A DNA stretch of 64,000 nt from Saprospiraceae bacterium (GCA_016715965.1 JADJXG010000001.1:1059501-1123500); one strand, 5' to 3'. Counted from the stretch's first letter, positions 44,270 to 53,803 are shown. Translations and numbers: made by a program. Notes: generated by a model from the letters alone, not told the origin.

Positions 44270-46186
44270 ATGAGACTTATTCTGCAGTACACTCCGTATT
44301 TTCATAATTTAAGTGGCTTTTTTTTCTGCCTTCTAATTCTCATCTTTGAATCAAAGGCACAAAATCCCGAAGCAAAACCAGCCTACCCATTGTCCATACA
44401 AGAACAATTTGTATCTATTCCCAGTCCTCCATTATTGAGGGTGCCATTGCACATGGAGTTTACACCCAAACAAGCCAACATGGATTTTGATCCATCCATC
44501 AAAAACCTGATAGCACCTCATCGTTCGAAAGAACAGGAAGAGTCTATGAAATTGCATCGTCTTAAAATAGATGCGATTAAAAATGACCCTTCTGTCAGAA
44601 GAAAGGGTACAGATGAAGCAGAATCCGGCGGGCCCTTAAAATTAACCATCGGAACCACATTTTATGGGGACATAGACGGAGCCTGTCCCAATGACAATAC
44701 CATTGCCGTTTCCAAGGCAGGTCGAATCATCTCAATGATGAATTCCCACGTGGGTATTTACAATACATCAGGAGCAAAATTGAATTTCTATACCCTGACT
44801 GAATTTTTTAGGGGAAGCACGAATTCTTCTCCATGCGATCCAAAGGTGGAATACGATCCTGTAGCAGACCGATTTTTTATGTTTATCCAGGATTGCGGAT
44901 CAGACAATACCAAAAACAACATTGCATTCGGATTTTCTAAAACCAATGATCCAAATGGCAGCTGGAATATCTACAAATTTGCCACCGATCCTTTTGGAGA
45001 TGGTTCCTGGTCTGATTATCCCAAAGTGGCCATCAATCAAGATGAGGTATTTGTCTCCATCAATCTGTTTGGAAAAAATGGTGGTTCGTATCGTCAGGCC
45101 ATTCTATATCAGCTGGATAAAACGGATGGGTATGCAGGAAGAACAATGGATTATAAAATCTGGACCGGTTTTAAAAACGGTACCATTCTTCCCATCCGCT
45201 CAGGAGCCAATGGTCATTATGGTCCCGGCATTTATGCAGTTCAAGCTGTTGCGGGGGGAGGCTCCTACATCAACTATTATGACATTACCGGCAAACTCAG
45301 CGATGCAAACAGCCGATTAATCCATCAACAACTGAACACAGATGCATATCAACCTGGTTCTCCAGCTTATCAATACAATACAAGTTATCGTCTGGATGTT
45401 GGTGATTGCAGAATGCAGGATGGATATTACCAAAACGGTGTGATTCATTTTGTGTTTACTGCAGAAGATGGTTCTGGTTACAGTGGCATCCGGTACCACC
45501 GGATTGATCCGGTTAAATTGGATATCAATAATTATCAGTTTTTCTCGTCTGCTGATGAAAGAGATTTTGCTTACCCAGCAATCTCACCCTTTTCAAACAT
45601 TCCCACCGATCGCAGCTCAGTGATCCATTTTGCTTCATCCGGAAAAGATTTTTATCCGGATATGCGTGCCAAACTTTATCACCATGACTTTAGTTCGGAT
45701 AATTCCATTCGCGTGAAAGTGGGTCCGGGCCCTAACAAAGATTGTGACAATGGTGATTATGTGCGCTGGGGAGATTACAGTGGAATCGCGCGCCATTACG
45801 GCCTGAGCGCCCCCACAGTCTGGATTGCTGGAAGCGTCGGCAATGATATCAAATACAGTTGGTGGACCTACATTGCAGAAATCAAGGCTGTGGCCACAGC
45901 CACCCATGATCCACTTACAAGCCATGAGGTTGTGCTTTCCCCCAACCCCGCATTTGATAAAGTGAAGGTAGAATTTGAACTTAAACAAGCAACTCCCCTG
46001 ATTTTTGCCATTTACAATTCGACAGGTCAGCTCGTGAGCCGTATCTTCGAATCTGATGTGGCTCAGGGCAACAACGTATTTTCATTTTCAACAGGTCAAT
46101 TGGTGGCCGGCAACTACTTTTTAAAAATCCTAAACAATCAAAATGAAATACTTAAAACAGAACCTTTTGTGGTGGTGGGTCATTAG
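44270..46186 (+). CDS. Large secreted protein with T9SS sorting domain
   Basis: 638 residues. Signal peptide near 13-30, then a 90-residue linker. The main beta-rich domain (about 120-550) has GACPNDNTIAVSKAGRII, VEYDPVADRFFMF, SDYPKVAINQDEVFVSINLF and YVRWGDYSGIARHYG, the layout of a propeller-like surface domain. The C-terminal LSPNPAFDKVKVEFELKQ plus AGNYFLKIL is a clear type IX sorting domain. Function unknown; possibly an adhesin or a surface enzyme without a visible catalytic motif. Confidence 0.75.
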   Translation: MRLILQYTPYFHNLSGFFFCLLILIFESKAQNPEAKPAYPLSIQEQFVSIPSPPLLRVPLHMEFTPKQANMDFDPSIKNLIAPHRSKEQEESMKLHRLKIDAIKNDPSVRRKGTDEAESGGPLKLTIGTTFYGDIDGACPNDNTIAVSKAGRIISMMNSHVGIYNTSGAKLNFYTLTEFFRGSTNSSPCDPKVEYDPVADRFFMFIQDCGSDNTKNNIAFGFSKTNDPNGSWNIYKFATDPFGDGSWSDYPKVAINQDEVFVSINLFGKNGGSYRQAILYQLDKTDGYAGRTMDYKIWTGFKNGTILPIRSGANGHYGPGIYAVQAVAGGGSYINYYDITGKLSDANSRLIHQQLNTDAYQPGSPAYQYNTSYRLDVGDCRMQDGYYQNGVIHFVFTAEDGSGYSGIRYHRIDPVKLDINNYQFFSSADERDFAYPAISPFSNIPTDRSSVIHFASSGKDFYPDMRAKLYHHDFSSDNSIRVKVGPGPNKDCDNGDYVRWGDYSGIARHYGLSAPTVWIAGSVGNDIKYSWWTYIAEIKAVATATHDPLTSHEVVLSPNPAFDKVKVEFELKQATPLIFAIYNSTGQLVSRIFESDVAQGNNVFSFSTGQLVAGNYFLKILNNQNEILKTEPFVVVGH

Positions 46187-46370
46187 TTGCTTGCTTTTTT
46201 CCTGTTCTACTAAAAATGGAACCCTGAAAAGTGGTCCCCCTATAGAAGTTACACCAACAAATGATCCTAAAACAGACAGCACTTCTACTCCCAAATTTGG
46301 ATCTCCAAATCACGAATACGATCAACACAAAATTGACTCCATCAAAAAACATCAAAAGAAAGGGAGGTAA
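46143..46370 (+). CDS. Small lipoprotein, unknown
   Basis: 75 residues. Signal with lipobox CLLFSC, then a short Pro/Thr/Lys-rich hydrophilic tail. It starts 44 nt inside the end of the preceding T9SS gene in another frame, with a good ATG. The low-complexity tail makes it a probable but unproven gene. Confidence 0.5.
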   Translation: MKYLKQNLLWWWVISCLLFSCSTKNGTLKSGPPIEVTPTNDPKTDSTSTPKFGSPNHEYDQHKIDSIKKHQKKGR

Positions 46371-46475
46371 CCATCCATTGATAGTATCAATTCAAAAAGT
46401 TTTGAACGCATTCAATCGTTGAAATTCCGCATACCTATATCTGCAGGAATCATTTCATAAAGGAAGTTTCTAAGT

Positions 46476-47045
46476 TCAAACAAGTGAATCCTTTCGCCAT
46501 TTAATATTACATCCTGCGCTGGGATACTGAAGTTCTGAAATAGCTTTCCCACTCAAAACATCATCCAGTGCATTTCTAAGATCCCTTCCATTGAGAGGTT
46601 CTGAATTACCCGGGCGTGAAGCATCCAATCGTCCTCTGTATCTTAAATGAAGCGATGGGTCAAAAAGGTAAAAATCCGGAGTGCAGGCAGCATCGTAGCT
46701 TTTTGCGACTTCCTGGGTTTCATCATAACAATAAGGAAAAACAAATTCATTTTTAAGTGCAAACAGTCTCATTTTATCCGGCGCATCATCCGGATAGTGG
46801 ACTACATCATTGCTACTAATGGCAATGATTCTAATTCCTTTTTCGGAATATTCTTTTGTCAATCGCCGTAATTCTGGCAATACATGAATCACATACGGAC
46901 AATGATTGCAAATAAACATAATCAAAGTTCCGGGATATTCTTTTTGATCATACAGCTGCACCATTTTATTCTGAACCACATCGGGAAGCACAAAGTCCGG
47001 GGCCTTAGTTCCCAATGGCAACATATTGGATTCTTTTAATGCCAT
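46476..47045 (-). CDS. Thioredoxin-fold redoxin (AhpC/TSA-like)
   Basis: 189 residues, cytoplasmic. APDFVLPDVVQNKMVQLYD, then the CxxC-type motif MFICNHCPYV and IRIIAISSNDV, DAACTPDFYLFD (cis-Pro region) and YRGRLDASRP. This is the DUF899/redoxin subgroup with CNHCPYV seen in many bacteria. Probably a thiol oxidoreductase or peroxiredoxin-like enzyme. A TAACTTTG -7 box lies 27 nt upstream. Confidence 0.85.
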   Translation of the reverse strand: MALKESNMLPLGTKAPDFVLPDVVQNKMVQLYDQKEYPGTLIMFICNHCPYVIHVLPELRRLTKEYSEKGIRIIAISSNDVVHYPDDAPDKMRLFALKNEFVFPYCYDETQEVAKSYDAACTPDFYLFDPSLHLRYRGRLDASRPGNSEPLNGRDLRNALDDVLSGKAISELQYPSAGCNIKWRKDSLV

Positions 47046-47072
47046 TTTCTCCTTGTTAATTTATATAGCCAG

Positions 47073-47080
47073 CAAAGTTA
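47073..47080 (-). promoter_or_regulatory. -7 promoter box (TAACTTTG) for the redoxin gene
   Basis: TAnnTTTG match on the minus strand, 27 nt before the start at 47045. Confidence 0.55.
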
Positions 47081-47277
47081 TTACAAATTAATCTTCTGAT
47101 GAATCAATTAACTTCATGACAATCCTTCTGATTCATCAATTGAATGACCCAACTTTTGAGACCCCATCCGTATATATTTTCAAAAACAGCGATTGAGATA
47201 GACCTTCTGTTCAAATATTTCATCAAGGGGCGAAATTCGAATCGTTCAAAACTTGAGCGGATTTAAACACATTCTGC

Positions 47278-47285
47278 TAATTTTG
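47278..47285 (+). promoter_or_regulatory. -7 promoter box (TAATTTTG), very close to the start codon
   Basis: Perfect TAnnTTTG ending 7 nt before ATG 47293, which would give an almost leaderless mRNA. Confidence 0.5.
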
Positions 47286-47292
47286 CACCGAT

Positions 47293-47805
47293 ATGACTGT
47301 TGAAATTGCCAATGTTCCAATTCAAAAATTTCAATCCAAAGGAGAAAAAACAGGTTGGACTTACATTGAAATCTCGGCTGAGCAGGCAAACCAGCTAAAC
47401 CCGGGAGTGAAAACCTCTTATCAGGTGAAAGGACAACTGGATAATATCTTTATTTCTGGAGTCAGTATGCTTCCCATGGGTGACGGATATTTTATCATAC
47501 CACTCAATGCCGATCTGAGAAGAAAGCTGAGAAAAAAATCCGGTGATCAAATTTCTATCCATTTAAGTTTGGATCAACAGGGATATCAACTCAATCCCGA
47601 TTTTCTGGAATACCTTGAGACCGAGCAAAAAGCATTTAAATATTTTAACCAATTGCCCAATTCGCACCAAAAATATTTTTCCAAGTGGATTGACAGCGCC
47701 AAAAGCCCTTCCACGAGGGCCAACAGAATAGCCGAAGCAGTATCTGCGTTAAACAAACATTGGGGTTATGCCGAGATGATTCGCAACCGAAGTAAAGAAT
47801 ATTAA
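47293..47805 (+). CDS. DUF1905 / YdeI (OmpD-associated) two-domain protein
   Basis: 170 residues. The first domain (about 1-95) fits DUF1905: TGWTYIEISAEQANQL, VSMLPMGDGYFIIPL, LRRKLRKKSGDQISIHL. The second (about 100-170) fits the YdeI helical domain: FKYFNQLPNSHQKYFSKWI and TRANRIAEAVSAL. Such proteins have been linked to resistance to cationic peptides, but the mechanism is unknown. Confidence 0.8.
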   Translation: MTVEIANVPIQKFQSKGEKTGWTYIEISAEQANQLNPGVKTSYQVKGQLDNIFISGVSMLPMGDGYFIIPLNADLRRKLRKKSGDQISIHLSLDQQGYQLNPDFLEYLETEQKAFKYFNQLPNSHQKYFSKWIDSAKSPSTRANRIAEAVSALNKHWGYAEMIRNRSKEY

Positions 47806-47847
47806 CCAGCATTGGATTGATGCAATAAATAATCAAAAAATATTTTT

Positions 47848-48549
47848 ATGAAAACCCATTCTCTTTTATTATTTTCCTTGATCGCTTTTGGTATAGGCAC
47901 CATTTCCGCTTTCTCCCAAAATTGCGATCTGTACATTCCGCACGAGGAAGGTGCAAAATGGGAAATCAGCAACTACAACGATAAGTCAAAATCCACCGGA
48001 AAAATGGCTTACGAGATCATGGATGTAGAAGAAACCGATCAAGGTCTCAACTGGACCATAAAAACCATTTCATTCAACGCTAAAAACCAGGAACAATCGA
48101 AAAACAATCTGGTCTTTAAATGCGCAAACGGGATATTTTACTTTGACATGAAGTCTCTGATGACTCCAGAAAATTCGGCCTTTGCCAAAGCTGACATGGA
48201 GCTCAGTTTTGAAGGGGAAGATCTTCAGATGCCAGCCAATATAACAATAGGACAATCTCTTCCGGACGCACGCCTCAAATTAAAAGTCATGTCAGGATCC
48301 ATGATACTGATGACTTCAGAAGTCAGAATGTTGAATAGAAAAATCCTGAGCAATGAAAAAATAACAACCCCTGCGGGTACTTTTGATTGCTTTAAAATGA
48401 GCTATGACTCTGAAGTCAATTCGATTCTGTCCTTTAAATCGACCAACACCATCTGGTATGCCAAAAATGTGGGCATGGTCAAAAGTGAATCTTACGACAA
48501 AAAAGGCAATCTGAAAGCCTGGTCCGAATTGAGTCTGCTTAAAACCTGA
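47848..48549 (+). CDS. Exported DUF3108/TapB-like protein
   Basis: 233 residues. Signal peptide ends near FSQN; the mature part starts CDLYIPHEEGAKWEISNY. Beta-rich fold with MAYEIMDVEET, TPAGTFDCFKMSYDSEV and IWYAKNVGMVKSESYDK, which match TapB-like periplasmic proteins. Function unknown. Confidence 0.7.
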   Translation: MKTHSLLLFSLIAFGIGTISAFSQNCDLYIPHEEGAKWEISNYNDKSKSTGKMAYEIMDVEETDQGLNWTIKTISFNAKNQEQSKNNLVFKCANGIFYFDMKSLMTPENSAFAKADMELSFEGEDLQMPANITIGQSLPDARLKLKVMSGSMILMTSEVRMLNRKILSNEKITTPAGTFDCFKMSYDSEVNSILSFKSTNTIWYAKNVGMVKSESYDKKGNLKAWSELSLLKT

Positions 48550-48668
48550 ATGAGATAAAGGATGGTTCCTTGTGAGCTGCTCGATTTGCTGTATGATTTA
48601 TCAATAGCTTCCTTTTTCAATCCAATAAACATTTACCCCTGCTCGTTTGTACTGTCTAGGCTTTTTGA

Positions 48669-50315
48669 ATGAACAACAAGAAAATGAAAAGATTTCTGAT
48701 GCCCGCTTTGCTTTTGCTGGTATTCTTACTCAGCGGAGCGGCTTTTCTCAATTACAACAAGTATTTCGAAATTACTAAGAACATTGAGATTTTTTCCAAT
48801 TTATACAAGGAAATAAATGCTCATTACGTCGATGAAACTGATCCGTCCAGGTTAATGAAGACCGGTATTGACGCCATGCTCAAATCTTTGGATCCATTCA
48901 CCAATTACATTTCTGAGGCACAAATTGAAAATTACCGGTTGGTTTTGGAAGGAAGATACAATGGCATTGGAGCAAGAGCCAAAAAAATTGGCGACTACGC
49001 CACCATCACCGAAATTTATGAAGACTATCCGGCCCACAAGGCTGGTTTGAGAATCGGTGACCAAGTGATCCAGGTCAATGGTCTCGACGCAAAAGGCAAA
49101 GACAGCGAAGATCTCTATCAGATCATGAGGGGAACCCCCAAATCCGAGGTAGAAGTAAAAATCATTCGACCCGGAGTAACTGCAGCTATGACATTTAAAA
49201 TTATCAGGGACGAGGTCAATATCCCCAATGTGCCATACTCTACTTTACTGCCAGATTCTATCGGATATATCAACCTCATCACCTTCACCGACAATGCTGG
49301 CAAGAACGTGCAGGACGCTTTGACCAAATTAAAAAATGAACACCCCGGTATGCGCGGAGTGATTTTGGACCTCAGAGAAAATGGTGGAGGCCTGCTCCAC
49401 GAAGCAGTCAATGTGTGCAATACCTTTGTACCACAGGGACAATTGATCGCCAGTACAAGAGGCAAACTCAAAGAAACCAATCAAGTGTACCATACCAGAA
49501 TGGATCCGATTGATGACAAGATTCCTTTGGCAGTGCTGATCAACGGACATTCTGCTTCTGCCTCGGAGATCGTCAGCGGAGCCATGCAGGATTTGGACAG
49601 AGGGGTGGTTATCGGTCAAATTTCCTATGGCAAAGGGCTCGTCCAGAATACCAAGGATGTCGGTTACAATGCAAAAGTCAAACTCACCATTTCAAAATAC
49701 TACATCCCTTCCGGCCGCTGTATACAAAGTGTCCGGTACGATGAAGAAGGCAATAAAATTGACCTTCCGGATTCACTTCGGTCCGCATTCAAAACCAAAA
49801 ATGGCCGGACGGTTTACGATGGAGGCGGAGTTCAACCTGATATCTCGATGGAGGACGCCAACTATCCACCAATAGTTCAAAAACTGGTGGATGACAACTG
49901 GATCTTCAATTATGTCACAGAATACACCATAAAAAATCAAGCCCCTACGGATCCAGTTGGCTTTGAATTCAAACAGGTAGATGATTTTATTTCGTACCTG
50001 CGGAAAAATCAATTTGATGATTTATCCACTTTGGAATTAAAGATCAATGAATTGGACAGTCTCGCGTTGCTCAATCAAGACATTCAAATCACCAAAGAAA
50101 TGAAGTCCATCAGACAAGCCCTCGATCAGGATCAGTGGAAACAAATAGAGAAACACAAAGCGAAAATCGGTTTGGTGATCGGCGAACACATTGTTGAAAG
50201 AAGTTTCTTTGATAAGGGACTTCTCAAAAACAGGTTGGTACACGATCCCCTGGTTGAAAAAGCCACAAAAATTTTACTTAACACCCGGGAATACAGTGCC
50301 ATCCTTCATAAATAA
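48669..50315 (+). CDS. S41-family C-terminal processing peptidase
   Basis: 548 residues. N-terminal signal/anchor (LMPALLLLVFLLSGAAFL), then a PDZ domain (about 85-165) and the S41 protease core. Catalytic Ser in NGHSASASEIVSG and Lys in GQISYGKGLVQN. A carboxyl-terminal extension of about 150 residues follows. Cleaves exported proteins in the periplasm. The tsaB gene begins inside its last 20 nt. Confidence 0.92.
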   Translation: MNNKKMKRFLMPALLLLVFLLSGAAFLNYNKYFEITKNIEIFSNLYKEINAHYVDETDPSRLMKTGIDAMLKSLDPFTNYISEAQIENYRLVLEGRYNGIGARAKKIGDYATITEIYEDYPAHKAGLRIGDQVIQVNGLDAKGKDSEDLYQIMRGTPKSEVEVKIIRPGVTAAMTFKIIRDEVNIPNVPYSTLLPDSIGYINLITFTDNAGKNVQDALTKLKNEHPGMRGVILDLRENGGGLLHEAVNVCNTFVPQGQLIASTRGKLKETNQVYHTRMDPIDDKIPLAVLINGHSASASEIVSGAMQDLDRGVVIGQISYGKGLVQNTKDVGYNAKVKLTISKYYIPSGRCIQSVRYDEEGNKIDLPDSLRSAFKTKNGRTVYDGGGVQPDISMEDANYPPIVQKLVDDNWIFNYVTEYTIKNQAPTDPVGFEFKQVDDFISYLRKNQFDDLSTLELKINELDSLALLNQDIQITKEMKSIRQALDQDQWKQIEKHKAKIGLVIGEHIVERSFFDKGLLKNRLVHDPLVEKATKILLNTREYSAILHK

Positions 50316-51015
50316 GGATAAGCCAATTATCCGAATCCTCCAATTGGAAGCCGGTCCTCCGGGATGTTCGGTGGCTATTGGTGAAAACGGGAAGATCCTG
50401 GGCGAAGCGCTTTGCGACGAGAAAGATCCAATCGCTGCCTTCCCGGCTTTGATACGGCAATGCCTGCACGATCATCAGATGACAAAGGACCAATTGAATG
50501 CCATATCGGTCAACAGCGGCCCCGGTTCCTATACGGCCCTTAGGTCAGGGCTTGCCTTTGCAAAGGGCCTGTGTGAAATTCTGGACCTAAAACTGATTTC
50601 TGTCTCACATCTCGAAATATTGGCCACCGCCGGTCTTGCGTCTGTTCAAAAAACTCAAACTGTTCCTGAGCAAATCGGGGTTGTAATGCATACCCGAAGA
50701 AATGAGTTTGTGGGATCTGTCTTTGACACTCATTTGTACAAAATCAGCGATTTGATCAAAGGAGATACTGAAAACGCAGAATTTTGGACAAACCAGTCTG
50801 CATTGATCTGTTCTGAGACTGACCTGGAATTCTTTCAATCATTCTTAAAAGTGCCTGCTATACCTCTTATATATACAAGACCCACCGCAGGGAGTCAATC
50901 TAAACTGGCTTTCCAAAGATATGTTCAGGAGAATTTCTGTGATCTGATCCATTTTAGCCCATATTACTTATTTGAACCCCACATTACAACGCCCCGCCCC
51001 AAAATAGCTAAATGA
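50296..51015 (+). CDS. tsaB: tRNA t6A modification protein TsaB
   Basis: 239 residues from GTG 50296, overlapping the peptidase gene by 20 nt; the longer ORF from 50191 is unlikely. ILQLEAGPPGCSVAIGENG replaces the usual DTS-type start, and NSGPGSYTALRSGLAFAKG matches the family signature. TsaB is the inactive partner that scaffolds TsaD in t6A37 synthesis. The conserved first Asp of the ASKHA fold is changed (LEAG), as is common in TsaB. Confidence 0.85.
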   Translation: MPSFINKDKPIIRILQLEAGPPGCSVAIGENGKILGEALCDEKDPIAAFPALIRQCLHDHQMTKDQLNAISVNSGPGSYTALRSGLAFAKGLCEILDLKLISVSHLEILATAGLASVQKTQTVPEQIGVVMHTRRNEFVGSVFDTHLYKISDLIKGDTENAEFWTNQSALICSETDLEFFQSFLKVPAIPLIYTRPTAGSQSKLAFQRYVQENFCDLIHFSPYYLFEPHITTPRPKIAK

Positions 51016-51164
51016 TTGAATCAAAATCCCCAAGGCTGTGTTGTATATATATATTAAAAATAAATGTAAGCCGAATGTTAAAATAATCAGAATGGGATTC
51101 TGCTTTTGGCATTGAATTTGTAACAATGGTACTCGTTATTACACATTTTATCAAATTCTCTGAC

Positions 51165-51503
51165 ATGAAAAATAAAAGGAACGAAACGATTACGTTGAAA
51201 AGGGGCGGTAAAGAAGTACAGCTCGACTACGCTGACTTGAGGAAGGCGGTACTTGTTCTCAGGGCAGTCAATCACAAGTTGCGCCAAAGAGTGATTGATC
51301 TCTTGGAGGAACAGGACAAACTCACCGTCACAGACATTTACATCAAACTCAGACTTGAACAATCCGTTGCTTCTCAACATTTAGCCATCCTGAGAAGAGC
51401 AGGAGTCGTGGCTACAGACCGCCAGGGTAAATTTATTTATTACTCTTTGGACCGTGATCGTCTCAATCAAATTTCAAACCTTGTGGAAGATCTAGCGGGT
51501 TAA
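51165..51503 (+). CDS. ArsR-type winged-helix regulator
   Basis: 112 residues from ATG 51165; the frame opens 13 codons earlier. Winged helix: VNHKLRQRVIDLLEEQDKLT, VTDIYIKLRLEQSVASQHLA, GVVATDRQGKFIYYSL. No cysteine pair for metal sensing is visible. It is paralogous to the next gene; both share EQSV(A/T)SQHL in the recognition helix and may bind similar sites. Confidence 0.85.
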   Translation: MKNKRNETITLKRGGKEVQLDYADLRKAVLVLRAVNHKLRQRVIDLLEEQDKLTVTDIYIKLRLEQSVASQHLAILRRAGVVATDRQGKFIYYSLDRDRLNQISNLVEDLAG

Positions 51504-51683
51504 GCCCACACCCGGTCAAAAACCGAAGTCTTATCGATTGATTTAGCCAACACACTGCCTTACTCCTTTTAAATGACCATAAAACAAATAAAAAAAAAAT
51601 CTAATATTTGTTTTGTAGTTCCAAAAATGTTTAGATATTTGTGGCGACAAGGTCAACTACGAAAATCAAAATAAGAAACTTCA

Positions 51684-52004
51684 ATGAAGAAGACTAAGGT
51701 AACTTTTAATGCAGTTAAGCTCGACTATTCATGCGAGCTGATGAGGTCTTTGGCTCATCCGCTGCGATTACAAATTTTACAATTTATTGACAGTCAGGGA
51801 AATGTAAATGTGAATAAAATTTACAATTCTCTGAAAATCGAACAGTCTGTCACCTCACAACACCTCAGTGTGCTGAGATTGGCAGGAGTCATCTTTACAG
51901 AAAAGGTGGGTAAATATGTTCACTGTCGGATTAATTATGAGTGCGTTCAACGGGCTCAAATGGCAGTAGCCAACTTTTTAGGGAAAAGCAAAAAGTCTGC
52001 CTAG
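51684..52004 (+). CDS. ArsR-type winged-helix regulator (paralogue)
   Basis: 106 residues. SLAHPLRLQILQFIDSQG, VNKIYNSLKIEQSVTSQHLS and GVIFTEKVGKYVHCRIN form the winged helix. Located 180 nt after its paralogue, same strand, and followed by a terminator hairpin. No metal-binding signature. Confidence 0.87.
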   Translation: MKKTKVTFNAVKLDYSCELMRSLAHPLRLQILQFIDSQGNVNVNKIYNSLKIEQSVTSQHLSVLRLAGVIFTEKVGKYVHCRINYECVQRAQMAVANFLGKSKKSA

Positions 52005-52034
52005 GATTCAAAATCTACCCATTTGGCAAGCTTT

Positions 52035-52733
52035 TTACTCAATCACTTCCGATGCCTTGGTATCGGAAGTTTCCTTATTTATAAGATGAGCATTGTCCCT
52101 TTGTTCTGTCAATGAGTTTGTCTTTAAATGCCTGTAAAAAATTAAAAAAATACAAATCCCGCAAAAGATCGACGAATCAGCCACATTGAAAACTGGTCTG
52201 AAAAATTCAAACTCCTGTCCACCCCAAGCTGGTACCCACTCGGGCCATGTAGTTTGTATCATTGGAAAATAAAACATGTCGACTACTTTTCCCATCAGAG
52301 CAGGCGCATATCCTCCCTCTGCAGGAAATAACTCCGCTACACCGCCATGATAGGGTGAGTTGGAAAAAATCAGACCGTAAAAAACACTGTCCAAAATATT
52401 CCCAATGGCTCCGGCTAAAATCATGCTAAATGAAATTACAATAGCAGGTTTTTCCTGTCCCTTGATCAATCTCCAAAGGATAAAAAACAGAAAAAAAACA
52501 GCTATAATTCGAAATATACTCAAAAGAAGTTTTCCCATTTGATTTCCGAGGCTGATTCCAAATGCCATACCTTCGTTTTCCACAAAATGGATTCTGGCCC
52601 AATTCAACCCAAGAATTAAATGCTCTTGGCCTTGATACATCGTGGTTTTTACCCAGATCTTTAAACACTGGTCTAACAGCAAAATAAGGATCATCACAGC
52701 AAAGGACAGGGTCCAGTAATTTCGATTGTTCAT
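52035..52733 (-). CDS. lspA: Lipoprotein signal peptidase (signal peptidase II)
   Basis: 232 residues, longer than E. coli LspA (164) because of a periplasmic insertion and a C-terminal tail. Four TM segments; catalytic aspartates in GNILD and FNVADSSI. FVENEGMAFG corresponds to the conserved NxGxAF loop. Cuts prolipoproteins at the diacylglyceryl-Cys. Its last codons overlap a terminator hairpin. Confidence 0.93.
   Translation of the reverse strand: MNNRNYWTLSFAVMILILLLDQCLKIWVKTTMYQGQEHLILGLNWARIHFVENEGMAFGISLGNQMGKLLLSIFRIIAVFFLFFILWRLIKGQEKPAIVISFSMILAGAIGNILDSVFYGLIFSNSPYHGGVAELFPAEGGYAPALMGKVVDMFYFPMIQTTWPEWVPAWGGQEFEFFRPVFNVADSSIFCGICIFLIFYRHLKTNSLTEQRDNAHLINKETSDTKASEVIE
52045..52070 (+). 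terminator. Rho-independent terminator, convergent
   Basis: Stem ACTTCCGAT / ATCGGAAGT with an 8-nt loop, followed by TTTCCTTATTT. It lies inside the last codons of lspA and would stop plus-strand transcription from the arsR-type gene. Confidence 0.6.
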
Positions 52734-52737
52734 ACTG

Positions 52738-52745
52738 CAAAGTTA
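52738..52745 (-). promoter_or_regulatory. -7 box (TAACTTTG) 4 nt before the lspA start
   Basis: Perfect TAnnTTTG with only CAGT between it and the ATG, implying a leaderless transcript or use of an upstream promoter. Confidence 0.45.
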
Positions 52746-52865
52746 GCGATATCCAACTTCTTGAAATAATTATTCAACGTACCCCACTTCACTGCCCATA
52801 GATCTTATCAGCAAATGTCCTGATCGGATTAGAATAACCGCAGAAATGGCTATCCCAAATGTCAA

Positions 52866-53225
52866 TTAAAATATTTTTTGATAGAATATTATCGAACCCA
52901 CCATCAGGGTGGTTAATGAAGCAATGAAGACGGCGGCAGCAGAAAGGTCCTTTACCACCTTAATTTTAGGGTGGTAGTCCTGAGAAACGACATCGGATAA
53001 TTTTTCAATGGCTGTATTAAAAATCTCAGCAGACCAAACCAATCCGATGCAAAAGATGACAATGCACCACTCTATTTTACTCAATTCAAAATACCAAGAT
53101 GCTACAATGACCAATGCACTGGCCAGTAAATGAATTCTTGTATTCTGCTCTGAGTGTAAAGCCTGTACCAATCCGGAGAAGGCATATTTTACGCTTGAAA
53201 AAAATTTCTTGATGGAAAATTTCAA
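52866..53225 (-). CDS. dgkA: Diacylglycerol/undecaprenol kinase family protein
   Basis: 119 residues with three TM helices. FSGLVQALHSEQNTRIHLLA, the catalytic EIFNTAIEKLSD, and VKDLSAAAVF match the DgkA family. Phosphorylates a lipid alcohol, most likely undecaprenol in this phylum. Last gene of the gpmI-to-dgkA run. Confidence 0.92.
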   Translation of the reverse strand: MKFSIKKFFSSVKYAFSGLVQALHSEQNTRIHLLASALVIVASWYFELSKIEWCIVIFCIGLVWSAEIFNTAIEKLSDVVSQDYHPKIKVVKDLSAAAVFIASLTTLMVGSIIFYQKIF

Positions 53226-53234
53226 AAGAGGAGC

Positions 53235-53561
53235 TTATTGGTTTAAAGAATCATACAGCAAGCTCTTCGGTTTTTGATAGGGAGGGAATGTTATCGATGG
53301 CTTGTCAGGTTTGAGCGTATCGTATGGCACTGGAATGCTATCAAACTTTTGAGATTTGGACTCTATCCTAAGAATGGAATCTGCATAAGTCTGGGCTTTG
53401 TTCATGGTTTTTCTGCTGCATTCAAGCAGTCTTTCTGTCATAAACTTGTTCTTTCTTTCTTCCAATTTCATATTGGTTAATTTTTCAAGTCTTTCAGTAG
53501 AATCAGACTGGCAGCTGGTCAGAACCGATAAGAATACAAATAGCAATACTGGACTTTTCAT
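53235..53561 (-). CDS. Small lipoprotein, unknown
   Basis: 108 residues. Lipobox FLSVLTSC (Cys17), then a charged helical body with two Lys/Glu-rich segments and a Pro-rich end (PVPYDTLKPDKPSITFPP). It overlaps the next upstream gene by 4 nt, so it is operonic. No family known to me. Confidence 0.7.
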   Translation of the reverse strand: MKSPVLLFVFLSVLTSCQSDSTERLEKLTNMKLEERKNKFMTERLLECSRKTMNKAQTYADSILRIESKSQKFDSIPVPYDTLKPDKPSITFPPYQKPKSLLYDSLNQ

Positions 53562-53803
53562 TTCCTCAATTCGATGACTTCAATCCTCCTTTGGGCCAAC
53601 AAAGAATCAACCCAATGATTTAACTGGTTTTGTTCCAATACGGTACAAAGCGAATCAGCCTCTCTGAAATAAACGGATGTATTGGCTTGAAAAGTACTAT
53701 CCGCTATTCTGAAAGACATTACTTCCAATTCTCCGGATGACAAGCCGCATCCCTGCAAGACAAAAAGAAAAAAAACAAGAAAGTTTTGAAATTTCATCAT
53801 CAA
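53558..53803 (-). CDS. Small lipoprotein, unknown
   Basis: 81 residues. Lipobox VLQGC (Cys19), followed by a short alpha-helical domain (FREADSLCTVLEQNQLNHWV). Overlaps lptB and the following lipoprotein gene by 4 nt each, so the three are translationally coupled. Confidence 0.68.
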   Translation of the reverse strand: MMMKFQNFLVFFLFVLQGCGLSSGELEVMSFRIADSTFQANTSVYFREADSLCTVLEQNQLNHWVDSLLAQRRIEVIELRK

